Source: Bythopirellula goksoeyrii
Lineage (GTDB): Bacteria > Planctomycetota > Planctomycetia > Pirellulales > Lacipirellulaceae
Direction: 5' to 3'
DNA length: 64,000 bases
Assembly (NCBI RefSeq): GCF_008065115.1
Contig: NZ_CP042913.1
Location: forward strand, 1,524,338-1,588,337
Shown one piece after another: positions 19,584-28,474 of the stretch (the first letter of the stretch is position 1; each line of letters begins with the position of its first letter). The notes below the pieces were generated by a model. It saw only the letters and a list, made by a program, of their open reading frames with translations, was not told the origin of the DNA and did not search any database. A program made the position numbers and the translations under genes.

Positions 19584-21008
19584 TCAAGCGTCTGCGTAGA
19601 TCACGCTGCGTAGCTCGGCCACGACAAAGAACGAACCCGTGACGCAAATCAGATCGTCTCGACGAACTCCTTTTCGAGCGATTTGCCACGCTGCTTTCGA
19701 GTCAGGGTTTTCGACGACTTCCCTTTCGCTCACCTTTTGAGATTCAATTTCTGCTCGGACGATCTTTCCTAGTTTCTCGGTGGCTACGGCGCGCGGATTG
19801 TCGTGATACTGGGTGACGATTACACGCTCGAAATGAGGAACCAATACCCGGACGATTCCACGCACGTCTTTGTCGCGGGTTGCCGCCAGAAGCAGGACCC
19901 GATGAGAACAAGAAAAGCTCGTGGCAAGAACTTCGACCAATGCTTCAACGGCCGCCACATTGTGCGCCACATCGAGCACCACGGCAGGACGACGACAAAT
20001 GAGTTCGATCCGACCCGGGAGTGTAAGCTTGGAAAATGTATCGCAGATGGCATCGCTTGTTATCCGCCAGCCCTGTTTGCGGAGTTGACTGGCCGTTGCA
20101 ATTGCAAGTGCAGCGTTGGCCGCTTGATGCTCGCCCAACATCCGTAAGGGAATATCGGTGATCTGCACATCTTCGCTCCCCATGTCTCCTTCAAAATCGA
20201 GACTGCCTAGCCGGTCCTGTTTCTCCAACTTCAAGGGAGGACGGTAAGTATAGTGAAATTCTCGACCAGCCTCGATCATCCGAGAGCCATGCTGCTGGGC
20301 GATCTCAGAAATAACATTTCGTGGCCCCGTTTCGAGCGGCCCGCACAAGAGCGGCACTCCGGGCTTTATAATTCCAGCCTTCTCACGGGCGATCTCTTCG
20401 ACGGTTGAGCCGAGCTGCTTCGTGTGATCGAGACTGATACTGGTAATCACTGTGACGGTCGACTGACAAACATTAGTCGAGTCGAGTCGCCCCCCCAATC
20501 CGACTTCCAGGACGGTAATGTCAACCTTCTGCTGGGAAAAATGCATTAGGGCGATGGCCGTGACTAACTCGAAGTAGGTCGGGCCCAGTGACCCATCGGC
20601 GACCGCTTCGCGGTCCATTTCCTCGACGACCGGTCGGAGCCTATCGACTAACGCAACAAGTTGATCGCCTGGACAGGGGACAGAGTCTACTTGAAAGCGT
20701 TCTTCAATCGACTCCAGGTGCGGAGAACTAAACAGCCCCGTCCGGTAACCGGCTGCTTGAAGCACTCCAGCAATCATCGCCGATGTGGAACCTTTTCCCT
20801 TGGTGCCCGCAACATGTACGATCGGCATGCCCGCATCCGGGTTCCCCAAACGTGTGAGCAATGTACGCATGCGATCGAGCTTCATGTGGCGTTTGCCATA
20901 GGGCAAGACGGCAGTACGCTCGTAGTTGATGCGGCCCAAGAGAAATTCGCTCGCCTGCTGGTGCGGACAGGGAGCGGAGGCAGTTTCAGCAGGGGAAGAA
21001 AGTGTCAT
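19584..21008 (-). CDS. folC: Folylpolyglutamate/dihydrofolate synthase
   Basis: The Mur-ligase-type ATP site is VHVAGTKGKGSTSAM, with the helix LGRINYERTAVLPYG ahead of it and the family motifs DITVLEVGLGGRLDSTN, ITSISLDHTKQLG and VVLDVAHN behind. FolC adds glutamate to dihydropteroate and/or to folates in the cytoplasm, so it is needed for tetrahydrofolate supply. The length of about 474 residues fits bifunctional or polyglutamylating forms. I prefer the ATG at 21008 to a TTG 36 bases upstream. bshB1 lies just upstream on the same strand, 93 bases away, and may be co-transcribed. Confidence 0.93.
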   Translation of the reverse strand: MTLSSPAETASAPCPHQQASEFLLGRINYERTAVLPYGKRHMKLDRMRTLLTRLGNPDAGMPIVHVAGTKGKGSTSAMIAGVLQAAGYRTGLFSSPHLESIEERFQVDSVPCPGDQLVALVDRLRPVVEEMDREAVADGSLGPTYFELVTAIALMHFSQQKVDITVLEVGLGGRLDSTNVCQSTVTVITSISLDHTKQLGSTVEEIAREKAGIIKPGVPLLCGPLETGPRNVISEIAQQHGSRMIEAGREFHYTYRPPLKLEKQDRLGSLDFEGDMGSEDVQITDIPLRMLGEHQAANAALAIATASQLRKQGWRITSDAICDTFSKLTLPGRIELICRRPAVVLDVAHNVAAVEALVEVLATSFSCSHRVLLLAATRDKDVRGIVRVLVPHFERVIVTQYHDNPRAVATEKLGKIVRAEIESQKVSEREVVENPDSKAAWQIARKGVRRDDLICVTGSFFVVAELRSVIYADA

Positions 21009-21101
21009 GCAAATACTGGCGGGCGAGAGGTCAGTAGATTCCAAACCGAGAAATACTACTCGAATCTTAGTCGATTTGTGATTTCAGCAAAACGTCTACC
21101 C

Positions 21102-21791
21102 CTACACCAGCCCCATTAGTGACTTCAAGCCGATTGGCTCACGACAAGTAAACGGCTCCCCGTACGGACGTCCAATCGACTTACCCCAAAATGCCGCTTC
21201 ATCGCGAAGTTGGTCTAGGAACGCGGGTGGCTCGGTGGGGCGGCCCGTAATGAATTGGCTCTCATAGGCACGGATGGCGGCGATCTTTTGGTCCCATTCG
21301 GCGGTGATGTCCAGGACAAACGCTGGTTGAGGTACCATTTTTAGATGCACGCAGTAGTAATTGAAGATTCGTTCAGGATGGAAAGGATCGCCCGCAAGTT
21401 CGCTCTTGGTGAGCTTTGACCAAAACCGGGCCGCTTCGACTAACTGTGTGGCGGCCAAATGATCGGGATGGGCGTCGACCCAGTACGGAGCGAACAGCCA
21501 CCGAGGCCTTGTGCGGCGAAAGACTTCGGCCAACTTGGCTCGATTTTCCAGTGTGTCTTCAAGAGAGCGATTAGGCAGTCCCAGATTCTCGCGCCAGGTG
21601 AGCCCCAGAATCTTTGATGCTGCCGCTGTTTCCCTCGCACGAATCTGTACCGACCCATGCGGCGTTGGCTCGCCGTTGGTAAGGTCAAGTACTCCGACCT
21701 TCCTACCTTCGGCGATAAACTTGACGATAGCGCCCCCCATGCCAAGTTCGGCGTCATCGGGATGCGGTGCGACTACGAGGAGGTCAAGCAT
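21102..21791 (-). CDS. bshB1: PIG-L deacetylase, probably bacillithiol BshB1
   Basis: The 229-residue protein opens with LVVAPHPDDAELGMGG, the PIG-L zinc motif (HPDD), and has the later histidine motif AHPDH (WVDAHPDHLAATQL). Length and the segments LTNGEPTPHGS and RENLGLPNRSLEDTLENR match BshB1-type N-acetylglucosaminyl-malate deacetylases, which act in the second step of bacillithiol synthesis. Other PIG-L deacetylases share the zinc motif, so the thiol pathway is likely rather than proven; bshA and bshC are not in the window. It sits upstream of folC. Confidence 0.85.
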   Translation of the reverse strand: MLDLLVVAPHPDDAELGMGGAIVKFIAEGRKVGVLDLTNGEPTPHGSVQIRARETAAASKILGLTWRENLGLPNRSLEDTLENRAKLAEVFRRTRPRWLFAPYWVDAHPDHLAATQLVEAARFWSKLTKSELAGDPFHPERIFNYYCVHLKMVPQPAFVLDITAEWDQKIAAIRAYESQFITGRPTEPPAFLDQLRDEAAFWGKSIGRPYGEPFTCREPIGLKSLMGLV

Positions 21792-21935
21792 AGATGTTCT
21801 CTGCCGATAAGGTGATTCTGGAGTTGTCTAGTTCCGACCGTTGTGCGACAAGTTCAGTTTGCCGAACTTCTATGATATTGTTTCCGAATTCGGAATTGTA
21901 GTCACCCTCACGGCTGTAATTAGAAAGTTATTACT

Positions 21936-23450
21936 TTGAATTCGTACGAAGAAACCTACGACTTGGTTACATCACACGTCCGCGAAGCGGCTATATTGGA
22001 GAGCATTCAGGAATTGCTCGAATGGGACGAGCGCACCAAGATGCCGGCCGCTGGAGGGAATTACCGGGCCGATCAGGCCGCCTATGTAGCTGGGCTTGAG
22101 CATCGCAAGCAAACGGACCCTCGGCTTGGTGAATGGCTGACAGAATTGGCTGAGAGTCCACTTGCTGCCGATCAGTCCGGCGACACTGGCACCGTAATTC
22201 GACATCTCCGGCGCGAATACGATAAACAGACGAGAAAGCCACAGAAACTCGTCGAAGAACTCACCCGCGCAGCTGTCGAAGGGCAGCAAATTTGGGCCGC
22301 AGCCCGCAAGGCGAATAACTTTGCGGCTTTTCAACCGATTCTCGAAAAGATGGTTGACCTGAAGAAGCAAGAAGCCGCAGCCCTCGGTTTTGAAACCACG
22401 CCTTACGATCCCCTGCTGGATGACTATGAGCCAGGTGAGTCGACGGAAAACATCGCCCACGTGCTGTCCAATTTGCGGGATGCCTTGGTGCCGTTGGTGC
22501 AAGCCATCGCCGAGAGCGGGCAGCGCCCCGACGTGAGTATTCTAGAACGCACCTATCCGGCTGACGCGCAAGAGTCATTCGGCAAACAAGCTGCGGCTGC
22601 AATTTGTTTTGATTTCACTGCTGGTCGCCTCGACTCGACGGATCATCCCTTCTGCTGCATGCTTGGCCCGAACGATGTGCGACTGACCACTCGCTATGAT
22701 GAACACTGGTTTTCCGATTGCTTTTTCAGCATTCTCCACGAGGCGGGGCACGGAATTTATGACCAGGGATTGCCAGCCGAGCACTATGGTCTGCCCACCG
22801 GTGAGTATGTGTCGCTGGGCATTCATGAATCGCAATCTCGATTGTGGGAAAACCAGGTAGGACGCAGCCGTGCCTTTTGGGAGCATTTTTTTCCGTCCGC
22901 CCAACAGGCATTTCCACAGGCGTTGGGCGATGTCACCAGAGAGGCTTTCTACGGTGCGATCAACGACGTGCGTCCGTCACTGATTCGCGTCGAGGCCGAC
23001 GAAGTCACCTACAATCTGCATATTCTCATTCGCTTCGAATTGGAGAAGGCCTTATTGGAAGATCAGCTCAGCGTGGCAGATTTGCCCGGTGCTTGGGACG
23101 AGAAATACATGCACTATCTTGGGGTCGCTTCCCCCACCGCAGATGATGGAGTTCTTCAAGACGTGCATTGGAGCGCGGGCTTGTTCGGCTATTTCCCCAC
23201 CTACGCTCTAGGCAACCTTTACTCTGCCCAGTTCTTCGGTCAAGCACAAGAAGACCTCGGCGATCTCGACGCCCAATTCCGCCGCGGCGAATTTAGCAAT
23301 TTGCGCGAATGGCTCCGCGAGAAAATCCACCGTCATGGCAAGCGCTACTCTGCTGCTGAACTTGCGGAGCGAATCACCGGCAAGCCACTCTCGCATCAGG
23401 CACTTATCCAGCAGCTCTCGGTAAAATACGGAGAATTGTACGGACTGTGA
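21936..23450 (+). CDS. M32-family metallocarboxypeptidase
   Basis: The 504-residue length, N-terminal coiled helices (EAAILESIQELLEWDERTKM) and zinc motif ILHEAGHGIYDQG (HExxH near residue 268) identify the M32 Taq-carboxypeptidase family. GIHESQSRLWENQVGRS supplies the third zinc ligand, and IRFELEKALLE plus the DDVLQDVHW-like segment (GVLQDVHWSAG) complete the usual signatures. The enzyme removes single C-terminal residues, in the cytoplasm as no signal is seen. The start is a TTG with only a weak ribosome site, and an ATG further in is possible. The upstream neighbour is divergent. Confidence 0.93.
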   Translation: MNSYEETYDLVTSHVREAAILESIQELLEWDERTKMPAAGGNYRADQAAYVAGLEHRKQTDPRLGEWLTELAESPLAADQSGDTGTVIRHLRREYDKQTRKPQKLVEELTRAAVEGQQIWAAARKANNFAAFQPILEKMVDLKKQEAAALGFETTPYDPLLDDYEPGESTENIAHVLSNLRDALVPLVQAIAESGQRPDVSILERTYPADAQESFGKQAAAAICFDFTAGRLDSTDHPFCCMLGPNDVRLTTRYDEHWFSDCFFSILHEAGHGIYDQGLPAEHYGLPTGEYVSLGIHESQSRLWENQVGRSRAFWEHFFPSAQQAFPQALGDVTREAFYGAINDVRPSLIRVEADEVTYNLHILIRFELEKALLEDQLSVADLPGAWDEKYMHYLGVASPTADDGVLQDVHWSAGLFGYFPTYALGNLYSAQFFGQAQEDLGDLDAQFRRGEFSNLREWLREKIHRHGKRYSAAELAERITGKPLSHQALIQQLSVKYGELYGL

Positions 23451-23493
23451 AAACCTCCGTGCTTCTCACTGATTACGGCAGCACGTTGTCTGC

Positions 23494-24207
23494 CTAATTC
23501 GGGACATTATGTTCACTTTCCGGGTCCATGATCACCGGCTGAATGATGCGAGGGCCAAGTTCTGCGGGCAATTCTCCTGGGACATTAACTTCATTTGACG
23601 ACATCACCGGAGTCGAAACGTCCGCTCGAACATTCCCGACGGGAATTGGGGCAGCAATTAATTCCAAGTCAAGATTTGTTGAGGAAGCCACAGTAGTTGT
23701 ATCAGTGACAGGCGTTTCTGGGTCTTCCTCCTGATTGTGAGGACTCGTCGGATCCATAATCACCGGCTGAATCAGGCGTGTAGGGAGTTCATCCAAGATG
23801 CTCTCCAACTCATACCCGAGTGATTCAAACGCCGAGTCCAATGCGGCTACCTCGTAGGGAATGCGTGGCCGCACGGTGGTGAATGAAAGGGCAGTTACTG
23901 GTGTTTCCTCGATCGCTTCAGTTTCCTCGATATCGAAACTGTGCACGATCTGGGCTGGAATCGTTGAAGTCTCTACTTCATCGAGATAGTAGTGGCATGC
24001 TACCCGGACAGTGGAAGTGCTCTCTGCGTCGCCTCTTGAGCTTGAATCGCTGTCGTCGAACACGGGACCAAAAAGTGGCAACATCACTCCTGGAGCGATG
24101 CGGCTTTCCAAACGCTCAGGAGCCACTATTCGCCTTGGGTAGAGCAAATTGCTTTGTGAGTTCTTTTCGCACGGGCGGTCAACCAGCCATTTTCGTTTTC
24201 GATTCAT
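23494..24207 (-). CDS. Hypothetical protein with duplicated IQPVIMDP motif
   Basis: The 237-residue protein opens with a basic segment (MNRKRKWLVDRP) and a PERLESRIAPG motif of the kind seen at the start of some planctomycete surface proteins. The rest is acidic and low in hydrophobic content. Near the C-terminus it carries RLIQPVIMDPTSPHN (about residue 153) and, as its last part, RIIQPVIMDPESEHN, an internal duplication separated by about 70 residues of Thr, Val and Pro-rich sequence. No known domain is recognised and there is no clear signal peptide. The composition suggests an extended or surface-associated protein. Confidence 0.6.
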   Translation of the reverse strand: MNRKRKWLVDRPCEKNSQSNLLYPRRIVAPERLESRIAPGVMLPLFGPVFDDSDSSSRGDAESTSTVRVACHYYLDEVETSTIPAQIVHSFDIEETEAIEETPVTALSFTTVRPRIPYEVAALDSAFESLGYELESILDELPTRLIQPVIMDPTSPHNQEEDPETPVTDTTTVASSTNLDLELIAAPIPVGNVRADVSTPVMSSNEVNVPGELPAELGPRIIQPVIMDPESEHNVPN

Positions 24208-25122
24208 GGGTACTTCTATGCAACTTGGCCCGGCTTATGCTCAGCGGTACTATTCAACTCAATCTGACCTGAGTAACGCGGATTATTTAGTCGCAGTCTT
24301 GGAGGCCAACGATTCTTGTCGGCTACCAGGCGAAAGGTTCTCTTGCTAGTCAACTCCTGTCTGTTTGCCCCAATTGTCCCTATCGACCGATTTAACCTGG
24401 CCGGTAAACCCACGTAGCGGTTGATCCGATTGAATCGATCGTGCGTCTTCTTGGGGTTGTTTGTAAAAAATGGTGACCATAATCGAGTGAAGTCTTGTCT
24501 TCGGTTTCCCCGAGAACGGCCATCTCGAGGACAGGCTCCTCCAGCAGTTCGCTGGCTGAACATGCTTCAAGGCTCGTCTCTTCTGAGCTCTCTTGGCATC
24601 GCTACGCGAGCGAGTACTGGCATGGTCTTGTCCTTGCCCCACAACTCGCCGCCACGTCGTAGACCCTCTGTGTCGGGCGGAGCACGGCACATCCGGGCGT
24701 GATACCCCTGCTCTCACTCTATTGGTGACATCTCACCTTTTCAGGGAAATCGCTGATTGACACTGCAAAAATAGGGGATTTTTATCTTTGCTAGCAGTTT
24801 TCATCACCTCTTTGGTGAATAGACGGACAGAGGTGTGAATCACCCAATAGTCCCATAAGTGCTTAGCTGACAGCAGCTTGCGCCACTCAGAATGGGTGCC
24901 TCAGTTCTTGGCACACAAATCGCAAAGGAAACATTGTCGCTCAACGCTTGCGCTGAGCGAGGCTGCCGTCCTAGATGGCTGCCGACGCTATTGGCTTGGC
25001 GCCAATGGCATAAGTCCGACTAGTGTTTCCCCTCATCTTTGTGATGTTGGGAGCCATGCCTCCGCAATTGCGGTGTAAAGGTACGCATGGTGCGTTTCCT
25101 CTTTTTTTTAGGAGAAGTGCAA
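24208..25122. other. Long gene-free region, hairpin-rich in its last 280 bases
   Basis: About 915 bases without a gene I can support; the short ORFs lack ribosome sites. From 24841 on there is a series of potential stems: CACCCA at 24841 with TGGGTG at 24893, GTGCC/GGCAC at 24896-24914, CGCTCA/TGAGCG at 24938-24959, ATTGGC/GCCAAT at 24991-25007, CCGCAATTGCGG at 25063-25074, and ACGCA-TGG-TGCGT at 25083-25095 followed by CCTCTTTTTTTT. The last one ends just before the ribosome site of the small gene at 25123, so it may be a leader RNA. Confidence 0.45.
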
Positions 25123-25302
25123 ATGAGCAATTTCCAATCTTATGAAGCGTTGGAAGCAGATTACAGCGGTGACAGCTTTCGCAGGAGTGAGCCGATCAAG
25201 GCGCGCAGAAACGAGCAGCCTAATCGGGGCAATCGCCGCGGGAAGTCTCCTCAATCGGTCAACGGAATTCACCGTCGACGTAAACGAAAAATCAACTGGT
25301 AA
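25123..25302 (+). CDS. Small basic protein, 59 residues
   Basis: ATG 25123 follows AGGAGAAGTGCAA, a strong ribosome site. The product starts MSNFQSYEALEADYSGDSF and then becomes very basic, with Arg, Lys, Asn and Gly and an ending of GIHRRRKRKINW. Its plan is shared with the small gene at 26224: about 60 residues, an acidic-to-neutral head, an Arg-rich body, and a GIH motif near the end. The composition suggests nucleic-acid binding. Function is unknown. A T-tract hairpin directly upstream of the ribosome site could regulate it. Confidence 0.72.
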   Translation: MSNFQSYEALEADYSGDSFRRSEPIKARRNEQPNRGNRRGKSPQSVNGIHRRRKRKINW

Positions 25303-25624
25303 GGCGTTCGGTTTCGCAAGTCCGTGCAGCGCGCTCGGTGTTTCTACGAATCATCGGACTTGCGCCTCTCAGGGTTTTGACGGGTCGAAGGTCTGGGTTT
25401 CGGTGTTCGTCTCAGGGCGGACACTGAGGAATAGGATTTTAGGTGCTGCGCAATCAGTTGGGCGTGAAATGCGCCGAAGCATCGGTAGTTTGATTGCGTA
25501 GTTTGTGTTCGAAAGAAATTGTGGGTGCGGCGTGTTGTTGCACTTGGTGGGTTACTTTGCGGGTTTTTTCAAAATGATTTTGGCACCAGCGATCAAATTT
25601 TACGACATTCGAGGGACATAGACT
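25303..25624. other. Intergenic region after the first small basic gene
   Basis: This 322-base gap holds the perfect 10-bp inverted repeat 25315-25324/25355-25364. No gene is supported. The next gene starts at a GTG after AGGGA. Confidence 0.45.
25315..25364. repeat. 10-bp perfect inverted repeat, 30-base loop
   Basis: CGCAAGTCCG at 25315-25324 faces CGGACTTGCG at 25355-25364, just downstream of the small basic gene. No T-tract follows, so termination is uncertain. Confidence 0.6.
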
Positions 25625-26131
25625 GTGGAATCTGTCTCAACGCAATCAACTCAGCAGAGAGCTACTTTGCCCGTGAGGGAATCAGCTCTGCCTGCTGGCA
25701 GACTGGTTTTGCCAAGCATGCTGCACTGTCTGATGTTGACCTGGTGTGACGAAAGAAGTGATTTATTACGCGCTGCCGCCGAGAACGAGTCATGGCATCC
25801 TACGGTCAATCTTGAAATCCAAGAATTCCTGCGCAACTTATTCCGCCTTCGTTTACCCCTGACACTCATTGACTTACCCGCTTTGGATTCGGGTGCCTAT
25901 CCGAAGGTTCAGCAAGCCGCTAGCCACGCCTCAGAAATTGGGAATTCTCAAGTGATTGTCTGCGGTAACGAAGGGCAGTGTCAGGAAGAACTTTGGGCCC
26001 GTTCATTGGGTGTCTGGGCTTATTTACCTGGAGATGGTGGTCTGGCTGGCTTGGAATACCTATTCAGCGACGCTCGTCAGGCATTAGCCAAGAGCGCAAT
26101 GACCTACGTCGAACTCAAAGCGTACCACTAA
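25625..26131 (+). CDS. Hypothetical protein, receiver-like fold possible
   Basis: The 168-residue protein, from a GTG after AGGGA, has an alternating strand-helix pattern (LPSMLHCLMLTWCDERSDLL, LRLPLTLIDLPAL, GNSQVIVCGNEGQCQEE, LGVWAYLPGDGGLAGLEYLF) reminiscent of a degraded receiver or flavodoxin-like fold. The LIDLP segment sits where a receiver aspartate might be, but no phosphorylation triad is evident. It lies between the two small basic genes on the same strand. No signal peptide or membrane segment is seen. I do not know its role. Confidence 0.6.
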   Translation: MESVSTQSTQQRATLPVRESALPAGRLVLPSMLHCLMLTWCDERSDLLRAAAENESWHPTVNLEIQEFLRNLFRLRLPLTLIDLPALDSGAYPKVQQAASHASEIGNSQVIVCGNEGQCQEELWARSLGVWAYLPGDGGLAGLEYLFSDARQALAKSAMTYVELKAYH

Positions 26132-26223
26132 TTCGTGAACCAACCTTTATGACAGACAAAGCGGACTGATCGATTACACACAAAGATTGACTCCCCCATC
26201 AATGTACAAGAGCAGGCACATCG

Positions 26224-26430
26224 ATGAATAAGAAGAATATCGGAAAATTTGAGGAGATCACTACCGAGTACACAACAAGCTCGGTTGTGCGATCTGCTCG
26301 CCTCCGTCGCGAGGCAAGAACTGGAAGTATGCGGTCCCAAGCCAAACGTCGTCGGACGACAAGCGGACGCCGCAAGAATAGTGTTGTTGGTGGAATTCAT
26401 TTGAGAAGTGGAAGAAGAACGACCAGGTAA
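26224..26430 (+). CDS. Small basic protein, 68 residues, related to 25123
   Basis: The product (MNKKNIGKFEEITTEYTTSS start) becomes strongly basic, with RSARLRREARTGSMRSQAKR and an end of VVGGIHLRSGRRTTR. It resembles the 59-residue protein encoded at 25123 in size, charge pattern and the GIH motif before an Arg-rich terminus, so they may be diverged paralogues. The ribosome site is weak (AGCAGG). Nucleic-acid or ribosome binding is a guess from composition. A PEP-CTERM gene follows on the same strand. Confidence 0.58.
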   Translation: MNKKNIGKFEEITTEYTTSSVVRSARLRREARTGSMRSQAKRRRTTSGRRKNSVVGGIHLRSGRRTTR

Positions 26431-26589
26431 GAAGCCTGGGGTAATGCGGGGGGTTGCAAACCTGTCGGTTGTTCCGACGACCAGCAACCAGCAGCGGCCG
26501 CTAGGCCGCATGGGAATAGTCGCGTCGCTTCATTGGCGACGCCAAGAATATTTTTGGGAATGAATACCTTTTTTTACTGGAGTTACCTC

Positions 26590-27393
26590 ATGATCGAAGT
26601 TCAGCAATCTAAGAAACGCTGCCTGGGAGTACTGGCAGCAACACTTGCGACTTGTTCTCTTGTCGCAACCAGCCTGCACGCAGGTACCATCCCGTCGGGG
26701 GCACAAACTCTCCCTATTGGGCAATCTGTGAAGCTCAATCTACTAACCTCAGGTGAAATACCTGGCGTTGTGGTGGGCGACAAATTGTTCAAGGAGTTTA
26801 TCTATTCCTGGACAAATAACATGCCGGCGCCTGAGAACGTCAACGTGACGGCCATCATTGATAGCGACGACAATTTTGGCATCCGTTTCCAAGGTTCCTT
26901 CAGCGATCTGCCTGGAGACCTTGTGGCATCGGATGCGTCGTTGTCGTTCTCGGTGCATGTAGTTCACGAGCCTACCAATGGCAATTCTGAAGCGGAGAAT
27001 GGATATGGGTCGACGCGATTCCTCATCTCTGACGCTCACTTGAAAAGTGCTGTTTTCTTGGATGAAGGCACTCCAGGCTCCTTTGGTTCTGTCGACGAAA
27101 GTTTCCTCGGCAATGTTCCTCAGATTCCACAAACATTGCATGTGTTCAATTCAACACTTGGCCAGGGTGGGAAAAAGTCTGAAGACGGAGTGATCTTTGA
27201 CAATACCTACGAATGGCTACACGTGCAAAAGGACATTTATGCATTCGCGGCTGAAGGAGCAAATGCTCCTGTGAGAATGACGATCATCGATCAGACTTTC
27301 TCGCAAGTAGAAATTCCTGAACCTTCCTCTGCAACCATCCTCATGATGTTGGGTAGCGTTGCTGTCATGGGTTTCAGCCGACGATCGTTGTAG
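26590..27393 (+). CDS. PEP-CTERM sorting domain protein
   Basis: I start at the ATG at 26590 (MIEVQQSKKRCLGVLAATLA) because GGAG is nine bases upstream and a signal peptide follows at once; the frame extends 19 codons further. The mature part of about 230 residues has beta-rich, Asp and Ser-containing sequence (NFGIRFQGSFSDLPG, DASLSFSVHVVHEPTNG). The C-terminus IPEPSSATILMMLGSVAVMG followed by FSRRSL is a PEP-CTERM tail. Surface or matrix location is inferred. No other domain is recognised. An inverted repeat at 27428-27497 follows. Confidence 0.82.
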   Translation: MIEVQQSKKRCLGVLAATLATCSLVATSLHAGTIPSGAQTLPIGQSVKLNLLTSGEIPGVVVGDKLFKEFIYSWTNNMPAPENVNVTAIIDSDDNFGIRFQGSFSDLPGDLVASDASLSFSVHVVHEPTNGNSEAENGYGSTRFLISDAHLKSAVFLDEGTPGSFGSVDESFLGNVPQIPQTLHVFNSTLGQGGKKSEDGVIFDNTYEWLHVQKDIYAFAAEGANAPVRMTIIDQTFSQVEIPEPSSATILMMLGSVAVMGFSRRSL

Positions 27394-27427
27394 TTCAGCG
27401 ATCCATATTGGAAGTAGAGAAAGAGAT

Positions 27428-27497
27428 GGCCTGCCCACGCCCAATGAGGCCGTGGAGGGAGATACTCCAGCCTTCCCCCATGGCTGCTGGACAGGCC
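27428..27497. repeat. Inverted repeat between convergent genes
   Basis: GGCCTGCCC at 27428-27436 faces GGACAGGCC at 27489-27497 with one mismatch, with smaller palindromes such as GGAGATACTCC inside. It lies between the convergent 26590 and trpC genes and could serve both as a transcript end, although only the minus-strand side is followed by pyrimidines. Confidence 0.5.
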
Positions 27498-27534
27498 GCA
27501 GAATTACCGAAAAAAGGTAGCATTCCCAAAAGGC

Positions 27535-28320
27535 TCAGCGGTTGATGAGTTCATCGACCGCTGAGCCAATGTTTTTTTCTCGGATCAGCGATTCACCTAC
27601 CAGAATTGCATCGACCCCACCTTGCTCCAACTGCAAGACATCGGCGCGAGTCTTGATGCCGCTTTCTCCTACCAGCACGCAATCATCGGGGATTTCTTGA
27701 CGAAGTCGCAGTGTATGTCCCAAATCAACTTCGAAGGTGTGCAGGTTCCGATTATTGACACCGACCAAATTGGTACCCGTTTCTAGCACTCGAGGCAAAT
27801 TTTCTGGCTCATATAGCTCGATGAGTGGTGTCATCCCCAATTCGATCACTTCACCGTATAGCTTGCGAAGCTGGCAATCGTCCAGACACTCGGCAATGAG
27901 CAAGACCGCATCCGCACCTGCAACTCGCGCTTCCAAGAGTTGGTACGAATCGATGATGAAATCCTTGCGGAGTACAGGCAGTCCAACCGCGGCGCGGACC
28001 TGGCTCAGATAATCCAAGCTTCCTTGGAAATAGCTCACATCCGTTAGTACGCTAATACAAGCTGCCCCGTGCTGTTCGTAAATTTGAGCGATCTCAACCG
28101 GACTGAAGTCCTCCCGGATAATTCCTGCCGACGGACTGGCCTTTTTCACCTCGGCAATCAAGCGGATTGAGTCACCTTGAGCCAGTGCGGCAAAGAAATC
28201 GCGCACCTCCGGGGCATCCACGACGCGAGCTCTTAGTTCGCTCTCAGGAACCAACGTGCGTGCTTCAGCAACTTCTCGTCGTTTGGTTGCAACTATTTTT
28301 TCGAGGATCGTTTCCGACAT
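27535..28320 (-). CDS. trpC: Indole-3-glycerol-phosphate synthase
   Basis: The 261-residue TIM-barrel has all major signatures: IAEVKKASPSAGIIREDF (catalytic lysine and phosphate-binding lead), SVLTDVSYFQGSLDYLSQVR, VLRKDFIIDSYQ, ADAVLLIAECL, VGVNNRNLHTFEVDL and LVGESGIKTRADV. It closes the indole ring from carboxyphenylamino-deoxyribulose phosphate in tryptophan synthesis. It stands alone here, with no other trp gene adjoining. The start at the ATG at 28320 matches the family N-terminus. Confidence 0.96.
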   Translation of the reverse strand: MSETILEKIVATKRREVAEARTLVPESELRARVVDAPEVRDFFAALAQGDSIRLIAEVKKASPSAGIIREDFSPVEIAQIYEQHGAACISVLTDVSYFQGSLDYLSQVRAAVGLPVLRKDFIIDSYQLLEARVAGADAVLLIAECLDDCQLRKLYGEVIELGMTPLIELYEPENLPRVLETGTNLVGVNNRNLHTFEVDLGHTLRLRQEIPDDCVLVGESGIKTRADVLQLEQGGVDAILVGESLIREKNIGSAVDELINR

Positions 28321-28474
28321 AAACCAATTCTAGCCAGCCAAGCTGCTTTGCAATAGGCTCGACCTCATGGGACGTTGCCCATTCCCTCTTTCATCTTCCC
28401 TCGCATTGTCCGGGAAACTAGACTTAAGAGAGTCTCTTCGACAAATAAGGTGCCCCTCCTGGAGTAAGACGAAC

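Noticed and set aside
19511-19642. A 43-residue plus-strand ORF after AAAGGA, overlapping the folC end
   Set aside because: It is short, has no recognisable features and its last part is antisense to folC; the ribosome site alone is not enough.
24346-24717. ORFs of about 90-120 residues on both strands in the long gap
   Set aside because: No ribosome sites, mixed basic composition and no recognisable motif; treated as chance frames.
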